Part shown: positions 27,961 to 39,640 of the stretch, in pieces
Numbering within the stretch: the first letter of the stretch is position 1
Layout of the letters: every line of letters starts with the position of its first letter
DNA from: Prorocentrum cordatum
Taxonomy: Eukaryota > Sar > Dinophyceae > Prorocentrales > Prorocentraceae
Reading direction: 5' to 3'
Length of the DNA stretch: 64,000 nucleotides
NCBI GenBank assembly: GCA_963575745.1
Contig: CAUYUJ010009446.1
Span: 599,998 to 663,997 of the forward strand
Program-made: the position numbers and the translations under genes
Notes under the pieces: model-generated
What the model was told of the DNA's origin: nothing
What the model saw: the letters and a program-made list of their open reading frames with translations, nothing else
The model's database searches: none

Positions 27961-29310
27961 AAGGGGGGGAGAGGGAGATATGGAGTGAAGGGTGGGAAGG
28001 GACGAGGGATGAGTGGGATGGCGGAGTGATGAGCAGCAAGGAGGAGGAAGGAGGCGTCGGAGGCTCAGGAGAAAGGACCAGCTGGAGGATCAGCGGTAGG
28101 AGGTGGGGGAGTCTCAGGGCCGTCTTTTATCAGGTATCCCCTCCAGTGAGTGCTCCTCCGTGCCCCGTCAGCATGTTACGGTTAGGAGCGTTTGCTTAGT
28201 GTGTCGCTCCGCCAGTTCTGTCCCTCCGTGCTTCGGCGCGAGACACTAACCACTTTCAAAATCCCAAGCGTTAACGTCCCGAGCTGTTCCCAGCCTCCCG
28301 CCCCGCGAAGCGGATCGACACGCCATCCGCTTGCAAGGCATCGCGTGTCGCCAGGGCTGCCGCCGTGACACGCGAAGCACAAGTTCGCGTGCGCATGTCC
28401 TCTCGACTTGCCCGCTGCATGCAGCGGCTGGATACTCTCATCAGATTTTCTCTGCGCCACTGCGAGATTACAGCCTACGTGTCGCCCCCTCCCCCTCAGG
28501 CCCTCAATGACAACGGAGGCAAGTCTGCAGGACATGCAAGGATCGTCGGCCTTGAGGCCATCGGGAATTAGGGTGATTAACAGCGGATGCGAGTCGGCGT
28601 CAGGAGCAGGAGGTGCAGGCGCGGCAGTCTTGCAAGCGGCAATGGCGACAGTTGCAGTCGCACCCCCAACGGCGACAGCTGCATCTCCATGGCAGTCCCT
28701 GCCAAGAAGAAACTCACCTCCGAGCATGCGCACACTTGAAGCTAGATCTGCCGTGTGCCGTGGTTGATTTGCATATGCGTTGGCTCGAAGATGCGTTTCT
28801 TATCATGGGTTGCTCTTGTCATGGGATCGGACCGCGTCTGCACCTGACGCAACATCAGCGCCAGAAGCTCCTGCAAGAGTAAGGTCAGTATCGGCACCAG
28901 TGTGAGGCCTGCGTTAGTGCTGTTCTCCTCCCGCATCCACTGGCTTGTTCTTCCCAGGAGGGACGAGATCACACAAACACGAATCATCGTCGTCTCCCCC
29001 GAAAATGCGGAACATGTGGGAAGTGGAGGGGGAGACAACCACCCATTAAATATGACAAATATTGGGCCCCTTCATCTTCTTGGGAGCAAGAGAAGCAGTT
29101 CGGGGAGGGAGGTCCACTGCACTTGCCACCCCCGCAACTTGGTGGTGAGGGAGAGGAGCGCCTCGGGGAGGACGGATTCCATTCCCCTCGTTTCGCTTCC
29201 AATCGCGTCCTCCGTCTCTAGCCTATTCGTTTGGCCCTCCTCCGCCCCTCCTCATCACCTGTTCTCCTGATCAGCAGGTACACCCTCGTCCGCTCGGATG
29301 GCCACTGGCC
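27961..29310. other. No gene recognised
   Basis: Unique sequence with GGA-rich pieces at 27960-28110. Several frames under 190 codons exist, none resembling a known protein. Confidence 0.45.
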
Positions 29311-29575
29311 AGGGCCAATGATGGGGTCCTCTTGGGGGCCTTTTTGGGGTCCCTCGTGGCCTCTTGGAGTCCTCTTGGGCTGTCTTGGTGCCGTCCTGGG
29401 GCCATCTTGGGCCGTCCTGGATCCTTGCCAGCGGTCTTAAGGATCTTTGGGGACCCTCTTGCAGCCCTTGTGGGAACTTCTCAATCAGTCAGGGGGCCGT
29501 CCTGAGGGCATCTTCGGCCATCTAGGGGCCTTCTTGGAGCTCTCTGGGGAGCCTTTGGGATGTCATGAGGTTATC

Positions 29576-29670
29576 GAAGACGCCTACGGCGAATCGCCGC
29601 CGCCCCCTGCCTTTTGGAATCGCCCATGTGGCCGAACGTTGTGGCTAGAGCTCCGCCAATTTATCGGACC
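29576..29670. repeat. 95-bp direct repeat, copy 1 (copy 2 at 30008-30101)
   Basis: GAAGACGCCTACGGCGAATC, then CCGCCGCCCCCTGCC, TGTGGCCGAACGTTG and TATCGGACC are shared in order with 30008-30101 with only scattered changes. Both copies begin GPSWG-type stretches. Confidence 0.75.
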
Positions 29671-30007
29671 TCTTGGAGGCCTCTTGGGCCGTTTTGGAGG
29701 CATCCTGGGGGCCTCTGCGGCCGTCTTTGGCCGGTTTGGAGGCTTCTTGGGCGAACTTGGAGCTTGGAGGTATCTTGGACTCTATGGGGCCGTCTGGGGG
29801 ACCATCTTGCACAATCTTGGGCGAACTTGGAGGTCACCTTGGCCGTCTTGGAGGCCATCGTAGGCCATCTTGGAGCCATTTGGAGCAGGAGAAACCTTGG
29901 CAAACGGGTCTTCCGGTGACTGGCGTGCTGTGCCGAAGCCCCAGGAACTCTCGGACGTGCAGCACGCCAGGCACCCGTATGTCAAGACTAGCATGGGGCG
30001 TCGGATC

Positions 30008-30101
30008 GAAGACGCCTACGGCGAATCACCGCCGCCCCCTGCCTTTTTGGAAGCGCCTATGTGGCCGAACGTTGAGGCCAGACCTGCCAAGCTATCGGAC
30101 C
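30008..30101. repeat. 95-bp direct repeat, copy 2
   Basis: Partner of 29576-29670, in the same orientation, 432 bases downstream. Confidence 0.75.
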
Positions 30102-30948
30102 ACGTGTTCCCCGAATCGGTTTGGAAAGCCTTCGGGGAACACGTGGGCATCTTGAAGGTCATCTTGGCCGTCTTGGAGGCCTCTTGGGCAAGCTTTGGGC
30201 GATCTTTGGGGCTTTTTGGGCCGTCTCGGGCCAGCTTCGAGCCAACTTCGGCCATCTTGGTGGGTTCCTGGCACGTCTGAAGCCGTCGGAAGCCGTTTGG
30301 GGGGCCTCTATGGGCCGACTTGGGGCCCGCTTGGAATGCTCCAGGGCCGTCTTGGAGGCCATCTTGGGCGTCTGGGAGGCCATCTTGGGCGTGTTGGAGG
30401 CCTCTTGGGCCCTCTTGGGGCCCTCTAGGGGCCATCTTGGAGGCCACTTGGGCCATCATGGGGCTCTCTTGGGGGCCTCTTGGGCGATCTTGGGGGCTTC
30501 TTGGGCCGTCTCGAGCCGTCGGAGAGCCGAAAAGGCGCAAATGCCAGAATCCTTCAAAAACCAAGGAAAAATCAATGATTTTGGCCTCTTCGGACTCTCC
30601 TGGAGGACCTCTTGGAGGCCTCTTGGGCCGTCTGGGAGGCCTCTGGGGGGCCTCTTGGGCCGTCTTGGGCCGTCTTGGACTCTCTTGGGCCGTTTTGGAG
30701 GCCGTCTTGGACCATCTCGGGCGGACTTGGAGGCCATCTTGGGCCATCTTCGCGATTTTTTGAGGATGTCCCGAGCGAAACGGCCGTTTTTTGGCGGATT
30801 TGTTTCCGGATTGAGGTCCTTTCGGCTTCCTCCCGGGACCCCGGCGGGACGGGCCGGAGCCCACTGGAGAGTTCTTTTAGAAAAAGAACCAAAACCAAAA
30901 CCTGAAACATCCAGCACGCCGTGCACCCCTGCAAGCAGGGGGCGGCGG

Positions 30949-30996
30949 ATCGAATGGCCTTCGGCCCATCCCGCCACCGTGCCTGGGTTGTGGGTA
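30949..30996. repeat. CCTTCGGCC block, copy 2
   Basis: GATCGAATGGCCTTCGGCCC, then CGCCACCGTGCCTGGGTTG; partner of 26551-26595, again just before a GPSWG-type array. Confidence 0.6.
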
Positions 30997-32055
30997 TGAA
31001 GCCCATTGGATGTTCGTTGGATCTCGTGGGAGGCCTCTTGGGGGCCTCTTGGAGGCCTCTTGGAGGCAGTTTGTTTGGACGCCTCTTTGGGGGCGTTTTG
31101 GGGCCTCTTTTGGGCCTCTTTTGGGCCTCGTTGGATCTCTTCGGTGCCTTTTTGGCTCTCTTGGGGGCCTCTTGGGGGCCTCGTGGGGCGTCCTGGGCGC
31201 CTCTTGGGGTCTCCTGGGGGCATTTTGGGGCGGAAGGCTCGGATTTTCGGTTCGTGTTCCCTCTCTTGGGCCCTTTTTGGGGCTGTCTTGGGGCCCTCGT
31301 GGGCCGTTTTGGGCGCCTCTTGGGCCGTTTGGGTGCCCTTTTGGGCCGTTTTGGGGCCCTCTTGGAGGCCTCTTGGGCCGTCTTGGGACGGTCTTGGGGG
31401 CCTCTAGGGCTGTCTGGAAGCGTCGGGAAACCGAAAAGGCGAGAACGCCCAAATTCTTCTTCCTCATGCACATCAATGATTTTGGCCTCTTGGGGCCCGC
31501 TTGGGAGGCCTCTTGGAGGCCTCTTTTGGCGTCTTGGGGCCTCTTGGGCTGCCTGGGGGCCATCTTGAGCGGCTTGGGGCGATCGTTCGGCGATTCGGGG
31601 CCTTCCTGGACCGTCTTGGGGGCTTCTTGTCACCCCCTCGGCCCGTCTTGGAGCCCTCTTGGGCTCGCAAACTGCATGCGGGAACATTTCCCAGAACCCT
31701 GGGGCACGCGGGAAGCCCCCGGTAGATTCTAGAATTTGGGTTCCTGGCCCCTCAGAGACTCTTCAGGAGTGAAGATTGGGGCACAGAAGATTCGGCAAAG
31801 GACCTGAGGACACGCCCGCTCCGACTTTGAGGGCATGTCCCAAGGAGGGTACATAAGTTTACCTGATACCGCTGCCGTCCTGGTTCAAGGCAGCGCCGCC
31901 TCATGTGCTAGTTGAGGCGGCGTTGCCTGCACTTGATGTACGGTGTTGGAAGGAGAAAAGGGCCCGTTTCTCCTCCGTCACCATCTGGCCATTCGACATG
32001 TTTGTACACTGCGCTTGGTTATTGACAGCCGTTTCTTGGAACCACGCATGCAAAC

Positions 32056-32820
32056 TTGGTAGAAGGAGATGCTGCAGCCGCGGCAGCTCTGCTCACCACA
32101 GCCCTCATGTCCACCGTGTACACGAGCCACGACCTGCGGCACGACTACAGTATGAGCAGTAGGGTCAACTACGAGTTCGACCACTACGCGGGCCCCGACA
32201 CCAGCGCTACCTTTACGCCTACCCCCTCAATTACCCGGGCGGCCCATCGACGCGCGAGGAGACTCGACCGATGAGCTAAAGGCGTTCCTCTCCATGAACA
32301 CTCCGTCAGGCGCGCGAGGACCCCCGACCGCCACAACGACATCCACCGCATCTACCGACACGTTTTCGACCCCGTTTCCGTTTTCCGTCGCTTGCGGAGA
32401 CGCGAACGACAATCATATCACCGCCACATCAATCTGCACGTCCCTGACTACGGCTTCACTTATTGGCACTCGTGGAGCCGCGAATGATTCGCGACCCCCC
32501 AAAACAGCAAACGGCCCGTTCATCTCCGACCTACAGGCTCGCCGGCTCGCGAACCTTTCTTTGTCGCCAGCCGATCGCGGTAACGCGACAGGCGCCATTT
32601 CCACCTCCAGAAGTACACCATGTACTCCCATGTACCTCGGCAGGATCCATTACTTGGACATGGTGGTATATGGACTACTGGCATTGGCCATTTGGCACCA
32701 TCATCGGCCACGCGAGCCGAGAACGCGCAGTAGACCAAGGCCCTACATGGGATCCAGCAGGCTCGGTGCCTTATGAGTGCGGCGCTGGATCAAGTCACGT
32801 TCGCCTTCTTCCTTTATGTT
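32056..32820 (+). other. Coding-like but broken stretch, family not recognised
   Basis: Protein-like pieces occur in different frames: ALLTTALMSTVYTSHDL near 32090 and NLHVPDYGFTYWHSWSREW near 32430. They do not join into one frame without frameshifts. It may be an old transposable-element remnant. Function unknown. Confidence 0.25.
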
Positions 32821-32832
32821 AAGAAGAAGGGA

Positions 32833-33372
32833 ACGTGACCGTGACCGTGACCGTGACCGCGACCGCGACAGCGACCGCGACCGCGACCGCGACCGCGACC
32901 GCGACCGTCCTGCAGCGCAGGCTGGCGTGCGCGGGAAGAAGAAGAAGGGAACGTGACCGTGACCGTGACCGTGACCATGACCGTGACCGCGACCGTGACC
33001 GTGACCGTGACCGTGACCGTGACCGTGACCGTGACCGTGACCGTGACCGTGACCGCGACCGTGACCGTGACCGTGACCGTGACCGTGACCGTGACCGTGA
33101 CCGTGACCGTGACCGTGACCGTGACCGCGACCGTGACCGTGACCGTGACCCGCGACCGTGACCGTGACCGTGACCGTGACCGTGACCGTGACCGTGACCG
33201 TGGCCGTGACCGTGACCGCGACCGTGACCGTGACCGTGACCGTGACGGAGACCGCGACCGTGACCGCGACCGTGACCGGTACCGTGACCTTGACCGTGAC
33301 CGTGGCCGGGCCCAGGGCCGCTCCGGGGTCGGTGCTGTGCGAACAAGAAGAAGGCGACCGTGACCGCGACCG
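32833..33372. repeat. GACCGT hexanucleotide array 1
   Basis: Runs of GACCGT with GACCGC variants, interrupted once near 32908-32955. Encodes Thr-Val, Arg-Asp or Ser-Arg dipeptides depending on frame and strand; these frames are artefacts. The same hexamer forms 36727-37155. Confidence 0.9.
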
Positions 33373-33399
33373 TGACTGGAACCGAGACCCAAACGGGTC

Positions 33400-35590
33400 A
33401 AGTCGCGCGGGCAGACCCTGACGGGTCGGGTCGGGCGGGCAGGACGTGAAAGTACGGTGCACGATCGAGGAGGCACGCGAGAACCCGAACGAGTCGGGAC
33501 GGGTCGGGCAGACCCGAAGGGGGCGGGGCGGGGCAGACGGGGCAACCCGGACGGTTCGGGCCGGGCCGGGAGGGCGGATCATGAAGTTATGGTGCATGAT
33601 CGAAGAGACACGCGCGAACACTAACGGGCGGGTCGGGTCGGGTCGGGCGAGCGGGCCCTAACGGGCTAGTCGGGTCGGGTCGGGCGGACCCTAACGGGCG
33701 AGTCGGGTCGGGCGGGCGGGACATTAAAGCATGGTGCGTGTACACTTGACACGCTTGAACCCTAACGGGCGGGTGGGGTCGGGTCGGGCGGGCGGGCCCT
33801 AACGGGCGCGTCGGGCCGAGTCGGGCGGGCCCTAACGGGCGGGTCGGGTCGGGCGGGCGGGGCCTTAAAGCATGGCGCGTGCGCACTTGACACGCGTGAA
33901 CCCTAACGGGCGGGTCGGGTCGGGTTGGGCGGGCGGGCCCTAACGGGCGAGTCGGGTCGGGTCGGGCGGGCCTAATGGGCGGGTCGGGTCTGGCGGGTGG
34001 GGCATTAAAAAATGGTGCGTGTACACTTGACACGCGTGAACCCTAACGGGCGGGTCGGGTCGCGTCGGGCGGGCGGGCCTTAACGGGCAGGTCGGGTCGG
34101 GCCGGGCGGACCCTAACGGGCGGATCGGGTCGGGCGGGCGGGACATTAAAGTATGGTGCATGTGCACTTGACACGCGTGAACCCTCACGTGCGGGTCGGG
34201 TCGGGTCGGTCGGGCGGACCCTAGCGGGCGGGTCGGGTCGGGGGACGGGCGGGGCATTACAGTATGGTGCGTGTAACCCTTGCACCGTGAAAACCCTAAC
34301 GGGGCGGTCGGGTTGGTCGGGGCGGACCCTAACGGGCGGGTCGGGTCGGGTCTGGGGCGGGCCCCTTACGGTGCGGGTCGGGTCGGGCGTGGGCGGGACA
34401 TTAAGTATGGTGCGATTGTAACACTTGACACGCGGAACCCTAACGGGGAGGGTCCGGGTCGGGTCGGGCGGGCGACCCTAATGGGCGGGTCGGGTCGGGT
34501 CGGGCGGGCCCTAGCGGGCGGGTCGGGCCGGGCGGGCGGGACATTAAAGTATGGTGCGTGCGCGCTTGACACGCGTGAACCCTAACGGGCGGGTCGGGTC
34601 GGGCGGGCGGACCCTAACGGGCTAGTCGGGTCGGGTCGGGCGGACCCTAACGGGCGGGTCGNNNNNNNNNNNNNNNNNNNNNNNNNNNNNNNNNNNNNNN
34701 NNNNNNNNNNNNNNNNNNNNNNNNNNNNNNNNNNNNNNNNNNNNNNNNNNNNNNNNNNNNNCGGACCCTAACGGGCGGGTCGGGCCGGGCGGGCGGGACA
34801 TTCAAGTATGGTGCGTGTACACTTGACACGCGTGAACCCTAACGGGCGGGTCGGGTCGGGCGGGCCCTAACGGGCGGGTCGGGTCGGGTCGGGCGGGCCC
34901 TAACGGGCGGGTCGGGTCGGGCGGGCGGGGCATTAAAGTATGGTGCGTGTACACTTGACACGCGTGAGCCCTAACGGGCGGGTCGGGTCGGGTCGGGCGG
35001 GCGGGCCCCAACGGGCGGGTCGGGCCGGGTCGGGCGAACCGTAACGGGCGGGTCGGGCCGGCCGGGCGGGACGTTAAAGCACTGTGCGTGTGCACTTGAT
35101 ACGCGCGAACCCTAACGGGCGGGTCGGGTCGGGCGGGCGGACCCTAACGGGCTAGTCGGGTCGGGTCGGGCAGACCCTAACGGGCGAGTCGGGTCGGGCG
35201 GGCGGGGCATTAATGTATGGTGCGTTTACATTTGACACGCGTGAACCCCAACGGGCGGGTCGGGTCGGGTCGGGCGGGCGGGCCCTCACGGGCGGGTCGG
35301 GCGGACCTTGACGGGCGGGTCGGTTCGGGCGGGCGGGGTATTAAAGTATGGTGCGCGCGCACTTGACACGCGTGAACCCCAACGGGCGGGTCGGGTCGTG
35401 TCGGGAGGGCGGGCCCTGACAAGCGGGTCGGGTCGGGTCGGGCGGACCCTAACGGGCGGGTCGGGTCGGGCGGGCGGGGCATTAAAGTATGGTGCGTGTG
35501 CACTTGACACGCGTGAACCCTAACGGGCGGGTCGGGTCGGGTCTGGCGGGCGGGCCCTAACGGGCGGGTCGGGTCGGGCGGACCTTAACG
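33400..35590. repeat. About 140-bp satellite array with CCCTAACGGGCGGGTC boxes
   Basis: The signature CACTTGACACGCGTGAACCC recurs near 33747, 33885, 34026, 34167, 34283 (degenerate), 34423, 34565, 34812, 34950, 35092, 35230, 35362 and 35502, so every 132-142 bases. Each unit also has ATTAAAGTATGGTGCGTG just before the signature and several CCCTAACGGGCGGGTCGGGT sub-repeats after it. The array is broken by the assembly gap. Open frames across it are artefacts. Confidence 0.9.
34662..34761. other. Assembly gap of exactly 100 N
   Basis: 100 N bases inside the 140-bp satellite. A round 100 usually means unknown length, so the true satellite may be much longer. Confidence 0.99.
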
Positions 35591-36720
35591 GGCCACGACC
35601 AGGCGCCGAAGAGACCCAGAGAAGGATCCCGTTGAATTTGCGCCCGAAACCCAGGCGCGGGCGCGGGATGGGCCGAAGGCCGCTGGGCACTTTCGAAAGC
35701 CACTCCTTGGAGCACGACGTGGCGAAGAAAGTGCTTCGCCCCACCTCGCCTGGGCGCCTCTCGTTTGATCCGCGGAAGCTCTGGTGCACGGCGGGGGTGG
35801 CGCCACGGCGATGTCTCCACAGCATGGCGTAGCAATGTTTGGACAGAGCGACGAGCGGCCGCTCTGCGGTTGGAACGGCTATCCGTGGATATGTTGTTCC
35901 GAATCCCTTCCTCCCCCCTCTCCCTCCGCCCATTCCTGCCTCTCCTGCCCTCCCTGCCCCCCCCGTTTTCCCTCCAGCCCCCCCGCCCTCGCCCTCCCCT
36001 CTCTGCCCCTCCCGTTACACAATTCCACAATATGGATACTACTTTCCTCTCTCCCCCTAGTCTGTGCAGAGAGTCCCCCGCCCGGTCCGCGTATTGTTGT
36101 TTCACACAGGATTTGACAAGTTGATATGTTTTATGTGTTATTCCATTCCGATTGTTTTCGGTTGTTCAAAATGTTGCTCCCGCTGCAGGGCTGGCCCCGC
36201 TTCCGCGCCTCCAATTGTTCCACATCGAACTCCCGCGGCAGCACCGGCGTGTTCGGTCCTTCCAGCAATGCCCACGGTGCAAAGATAAGCCCTCCGAAAA
36301 GAGCATCGGTCGTGATAGCACATCCGGAGTCGATTCGCTGAATTGTTGGGGCTTTGAAGGCCCCGCCCTTTGGGGGCGTCGTCGTTGTTCTGAAGCAGTA
36401 TCAAGCAGGAACCCTGTTTCAGCTTCGAACAGGCGATGTTGAAAACAGAGCCAGCGGGTTCTATCCGACAGCCCTTCTTGTGAGGGGCTTTTTGGGGAGC
36501 CTAAGGAGCTGGACATGGAGCCGCGGCTCCAGACGGGCCCAGACCTCCCCACGACGATCCACTTACCCTCCGAGGAGTCAGGCGCCATGCCATGACATGC
36601 TGCGCGGTGCGGTGTTGTGTTCCGCGCCGCTGTGCGACGCCACGCTTTGGGTCCAGACCATGACCGATGCTGCCAGCGACTTTGTCGCCGAGGACGTCAC
36701 CATTACACCGGCAAAACCCA
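35591..36720. other. Unique stretch between satellite and hexamer array
   Basis: Contains the inverted copy of the CCTTCGGCC block (35649-35682) and C-rich sequence at 35910-36020. No gene recognised. Confidence 0.45.
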
Positions 36721-36726
36721 TGCCCG

Positions 36727-37155
36727 TGGCCGTGGCCGTGACCGTGACCGTGGCCGTGGCCGTGGCCGTGACCGTGACCGTGGCCGTGACCGTGACCGTG
36801 ACCGTGACCGACCGTGACCGTGACTGTGACCGTGACCGTGACCGTGACCGTGACCGTGACCGTGACCGTGACCGTGACCGTGACCGTGACCGTGACCGTG
36901 ACCGTGACCGTGACCGTGACCGTGACCGTGACCGTGACCGTGACCGTGACCGTGACCGTGACCGTGACCGTGACCGTGACCGTGACCGTGATCGTGACCG
37001 GGACCGGGACCGGGTCCGGGTCCCGGTCCGGGTCCGGGCCCGGGCCCGGGTCCGGGACCGTGACTGTGACCGTGACCGTGACTGTGACCGTGACCGTGAC
37101 CGTGACCGTGACCGTGACCGTGACCGCGACCGTGACCGCGTCCGTGACCGTGACT
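36727..37155. repeat. GACCGT hexanucleotide array 2
   Basis: GGCCGT and GACCGT units, with a GGGTCC/GGGCCC variation near 37003-37055, then GACCGT again. Same hexamer and orientation as array 1. Confidence 0.9.
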
Positions 37156-37579
37156 TGATCCAGCGCCTTCCTGGCTTTATCGAGCGTTGATCAGGGGCGT
37201 CCGCGCGTGGCTCGACATCCAATCTGGGCGCGTGACGCCTTCGCAACGGGCTGCCTCGCTGCAGCATGGACTCTGGGGCTTGGCCACGACTTTGGCTAAC
37301 TGCGGCGCCGAAGTCCACGGGCCATGAACAGACCCTGCAACGTATTATATATATAAATATATACATTATCTGGCACAACGATTCGAGAACCTAGAAGATG
37401 CGAGACAACTCCAGATGATTAAAAAAATACCCCACCCCCCCCCCTCCCCCGGGGGGCCCTATCCGTGAAGAGTTGGGCGTACTACTAGAATCTGGGGGCC
37501 GAAACTGATTTTTTAATCGTCCCCCCCCAGCAACTTTAATCGTCCCCCCCCCTTTCCCCCTGAAGATTCTCGATTTTTC

Positions 37580-37832
37580 CAAGGAGGAGGAAGGGAGGAA
37601 GGAGGGAGGAGGGACGGAGGAGGGAGGAGGGAGGGAGGAGGGAGGAGGGAGGAGGGAGGGAGGAGGGAGGAGGGAGGGAGGGAGGAGGGAGGAGGGAGGA
37701 GGGAGGAGGCCTCCCTCCTCTCCTCCCTCCTCCCTAGGGAGGAGGGAGGAGGGAGGGAGGGGGGAGGGGGGAGGGAGGCGAGGCAGGGCGGGAGGAGGGA
37801 GGTGGGAGGGAGGAGGGAGGAGGGAGGAGGGC
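37580..37832. repeat. GGAGGGA purine tract with a central inverted repeat
   Basis: About 250 bases of GGAGGGA repeats. At 37707-37750 the strand switches to CCTCCCTCCTCTCC and back, making a purine/pyrimidine hairpin of about 20 bases per arm around CCCTAGGG. Confidence 0.75.
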
Positions 37833-38069
37833 TGGGGCCCGAAACTGATTTTTTAATCGTTCCCCCCTTTCTCCTTCCCTCCAGCGTTTGTTTGTTCGCT
37901 CGTCGCGTGGACACATGCTGTGATGGCCACAAGAAACAATTCAAGTGATTCGCTCCCGCCCAAGTGGTGTCGCGCGTCCGTGCGGTCGCCTGCGGCGTCG
38001 TGTTATGTTGCTGCGTCGTGCCGCGTGGTGCAGTGCCGTGTCGTGCAGGATGCCCCGTGCTGTGCCGCG

Positions 38070-38074
38070 CCGTG

Positions 38075-38133
<59 letters not shown>

Positions 38134-38144
38134 ATCATCATCAG

Positions 38145-38175
<31 letters not shown>

Positions 38176-38188
38176 ATCATCATCATCG

Positions 38189-38219
<31 letters not shown>
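38070..38219. repeat. ATC/CAG trinucleotide microsatellite
   Basis: (ATC)n interrupted three times by short CAG runs. It gives poly-His, poly-Ile or poly-Ser frames. Confidence 0.9.
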
Positions 38220-38639
38220 TTCCTGCGTTTCCTGTGCGGTGTTTAAGGCTGACGGATCGCACGTCCGCGCGCGGTCGCCCGCAAGGACGCCCGCGCGCGG
38301 ACTGCGTTTCCTGTGCGGCGTTCGAGGCTGAAGGATGGGCGGCGTTGAGGGAGGAGGGAGGCCGGAGGGAGGAGGGAGGAAGGAGGAGCGGAAGGAGGAG
38401 GGAGGAGGGAAGGGCCGACCCCCCCCGCTCTGAATTGCCTGCCCTCGCCCCCCCCCTGGCCCTCCAGACGGCCCGGGGGGCAACCATAATTGTCCCCCGG
38501 AGAACTTTATTTGTTCGCCCTGGGGGGGCCCTCCGTGGGCGGCGCCCCCTCCCCCCCTTATGTGGGCCCAACCAGGCCGGCGAAACTATTTTTTTAAACG
38601 TCCGCCCTCAAATGTTTTTTTAATCATATGCCTCCATCG

Positions 38640-39640
38640 AGGCCTCGAGATGATGGACTTTCGGGCGCAGCCGGGCGAGCGCATCGACAGCGTCCTTGCC
38701 AGATGGAATCGCCAGGATGGAGGCAGACACGGCCGGCTTCGGCACAGATATTTGCCACTTCTTATGAATTAAATTTTAACGAGGTCTACGAATACCTCCA
38801 GGTGAGGCGGCATCTTTCTTTCAGCCGTTGAATGGCCTAATGCCACGCAATCGACAGCAGTGCGATGATCGTTTGGCATCATTGCGACGGCGACGACGCG
38901 CGTCAGAACGGATGCCGGGCAATATTGCGCGACTGATTGGAGGACATTCGAGATGTGATGTTCACGTTGCGGGAACGTTCATGACGGGCGAATGTCTGGG
39001 AGAGCAGCAGGAAGGAACACTTGCGCCAGGATCGCGGTCTACTCCTGCTGGCCAGGGCGCTCAAGGAAACTTGGCCGCCTGGGCCCCGCCCGCGACTCAG
39101 GCTGCGCCGGCAGCGGGTTGTGGGGGGGCCCGACAGTGAGGGGCGACAGCGGCGCGGCCACGGACGCGGTTTCTTCCAACTGCGACGCCATCTGCACCCG
39201 GGACGATCTCGCCGACCTTCCCGAGGACCAGCACGCCCAGGAGCTCCTCTACTTCGAGTAGAACCGAACGGCATGTGGCGACGCTATATGCGCGAGCCCG
39301 TTGCCGAGTGCGACGATTTATGATGCGCACCTTCAAGGGCGAGGGTCGCGGTGGCCGAGGAGGACGGAGACGCCCCGCGGACAAGGGCAGCCAGGCGCGC
39401 GTCGAAGCCCTCGCAGACGAAGCATGCGAGGAGCTCTTCTTCGGAGGTCGGGGCGAATGCCGAAGCAGGGGCGCGCGCAATAGGTCGCGATCATCGGGCG
39501 GGGGCCAGGGCCGCCGACAGTACCCCATCGTCAAAAATGGCCACGTTATGAAGTGTGATACTTCAGCTCATCGCTTAACCTGGTTCGCGATTGCTCTCGT
39601 GCACCAGGCGCGGCGCCGCGGCGCCGACTACGCCAGACGC
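38640..39640 (+). pseudogene. Decayed Ty1/copia-like gag
   Basis: Pieces typical of dinoflagellate copia-type gag occur in order but in different frames: MDFRAQPGERIDSVLARWNR (38654 on), ADTAGFGTDIC, PLNGLMPRNRQQCDD (38828 on), DDLADLPEDQHAQELL (near 39200), EPNGMWRRYMREPV (near 39265), RRFMMRTFKGEGRG (near 39315) and NGHVMKCDT (near 39535), where a CCHC knuckle would begin. At least four frameshifts and stops separate them. The family assignment rests on my recollection of the pattern and was not checked by alignment. The pol part is not recognisable downstream. Confidence 0.45.

Larger units (their letters stand above)
29311..31660. repeat. CTTGGGGCC-type 12-mer arrays (GPSWG arrays), blocks 2 and 3
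   Basis: Same family as 26580-27420, here about 2.3 kb long, split by unique pieces at 29880-30140 and 30760-31015. Interrupting boxes GAGCCGTCGGAGAGCCGAAA (30511-30530) and GCGTCGGGAAACCGAAAAGG (31420-31439) correspond to those in block 1, and each is followed by AATGATTT-type sequence. The very long frames on both strands (up to 370 codons) are artefacts. Confidence 0.8.
37504..38612. repeat. Three copies of a GAAACTGATTTTTTAATCGT module with poly-C
   Basis: GAAACTGATTTTTTAATCGT followed by a C run is at about 37502 and 37839, and a diverged form (GAAACTATTTTTTTAAACGT) at 38581. The intervals hold purine tracts and a CAT repeat. The minus-strand ORF of 352 codons across this region is low-complexity and not a gene. 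Confidence 0.6.

Noticed and set aside
30572-31687. Long Arg/Pro/Lys-rich minus-strand ORFs and GPSWG-type plus ORFs resembling collagen-like proteins
   Set aside because: Translation of a 12-mer repeat; all frames on both strands are open and none has a domain.
33400-35590. Telomere-like CCCTAAC motifs
   Set aside because: CCCTAA is followed by CGGG every time and belongs to a 140-bp satellite; no run of plain telomeric repeats (TTTAGGG) exists.
33400-35590. CRISPR-like array (regular repeats and spacers)
   Set aside because: The intervals between signatures are themselves repeated and not unique spacers; the setting is eukaryotic.
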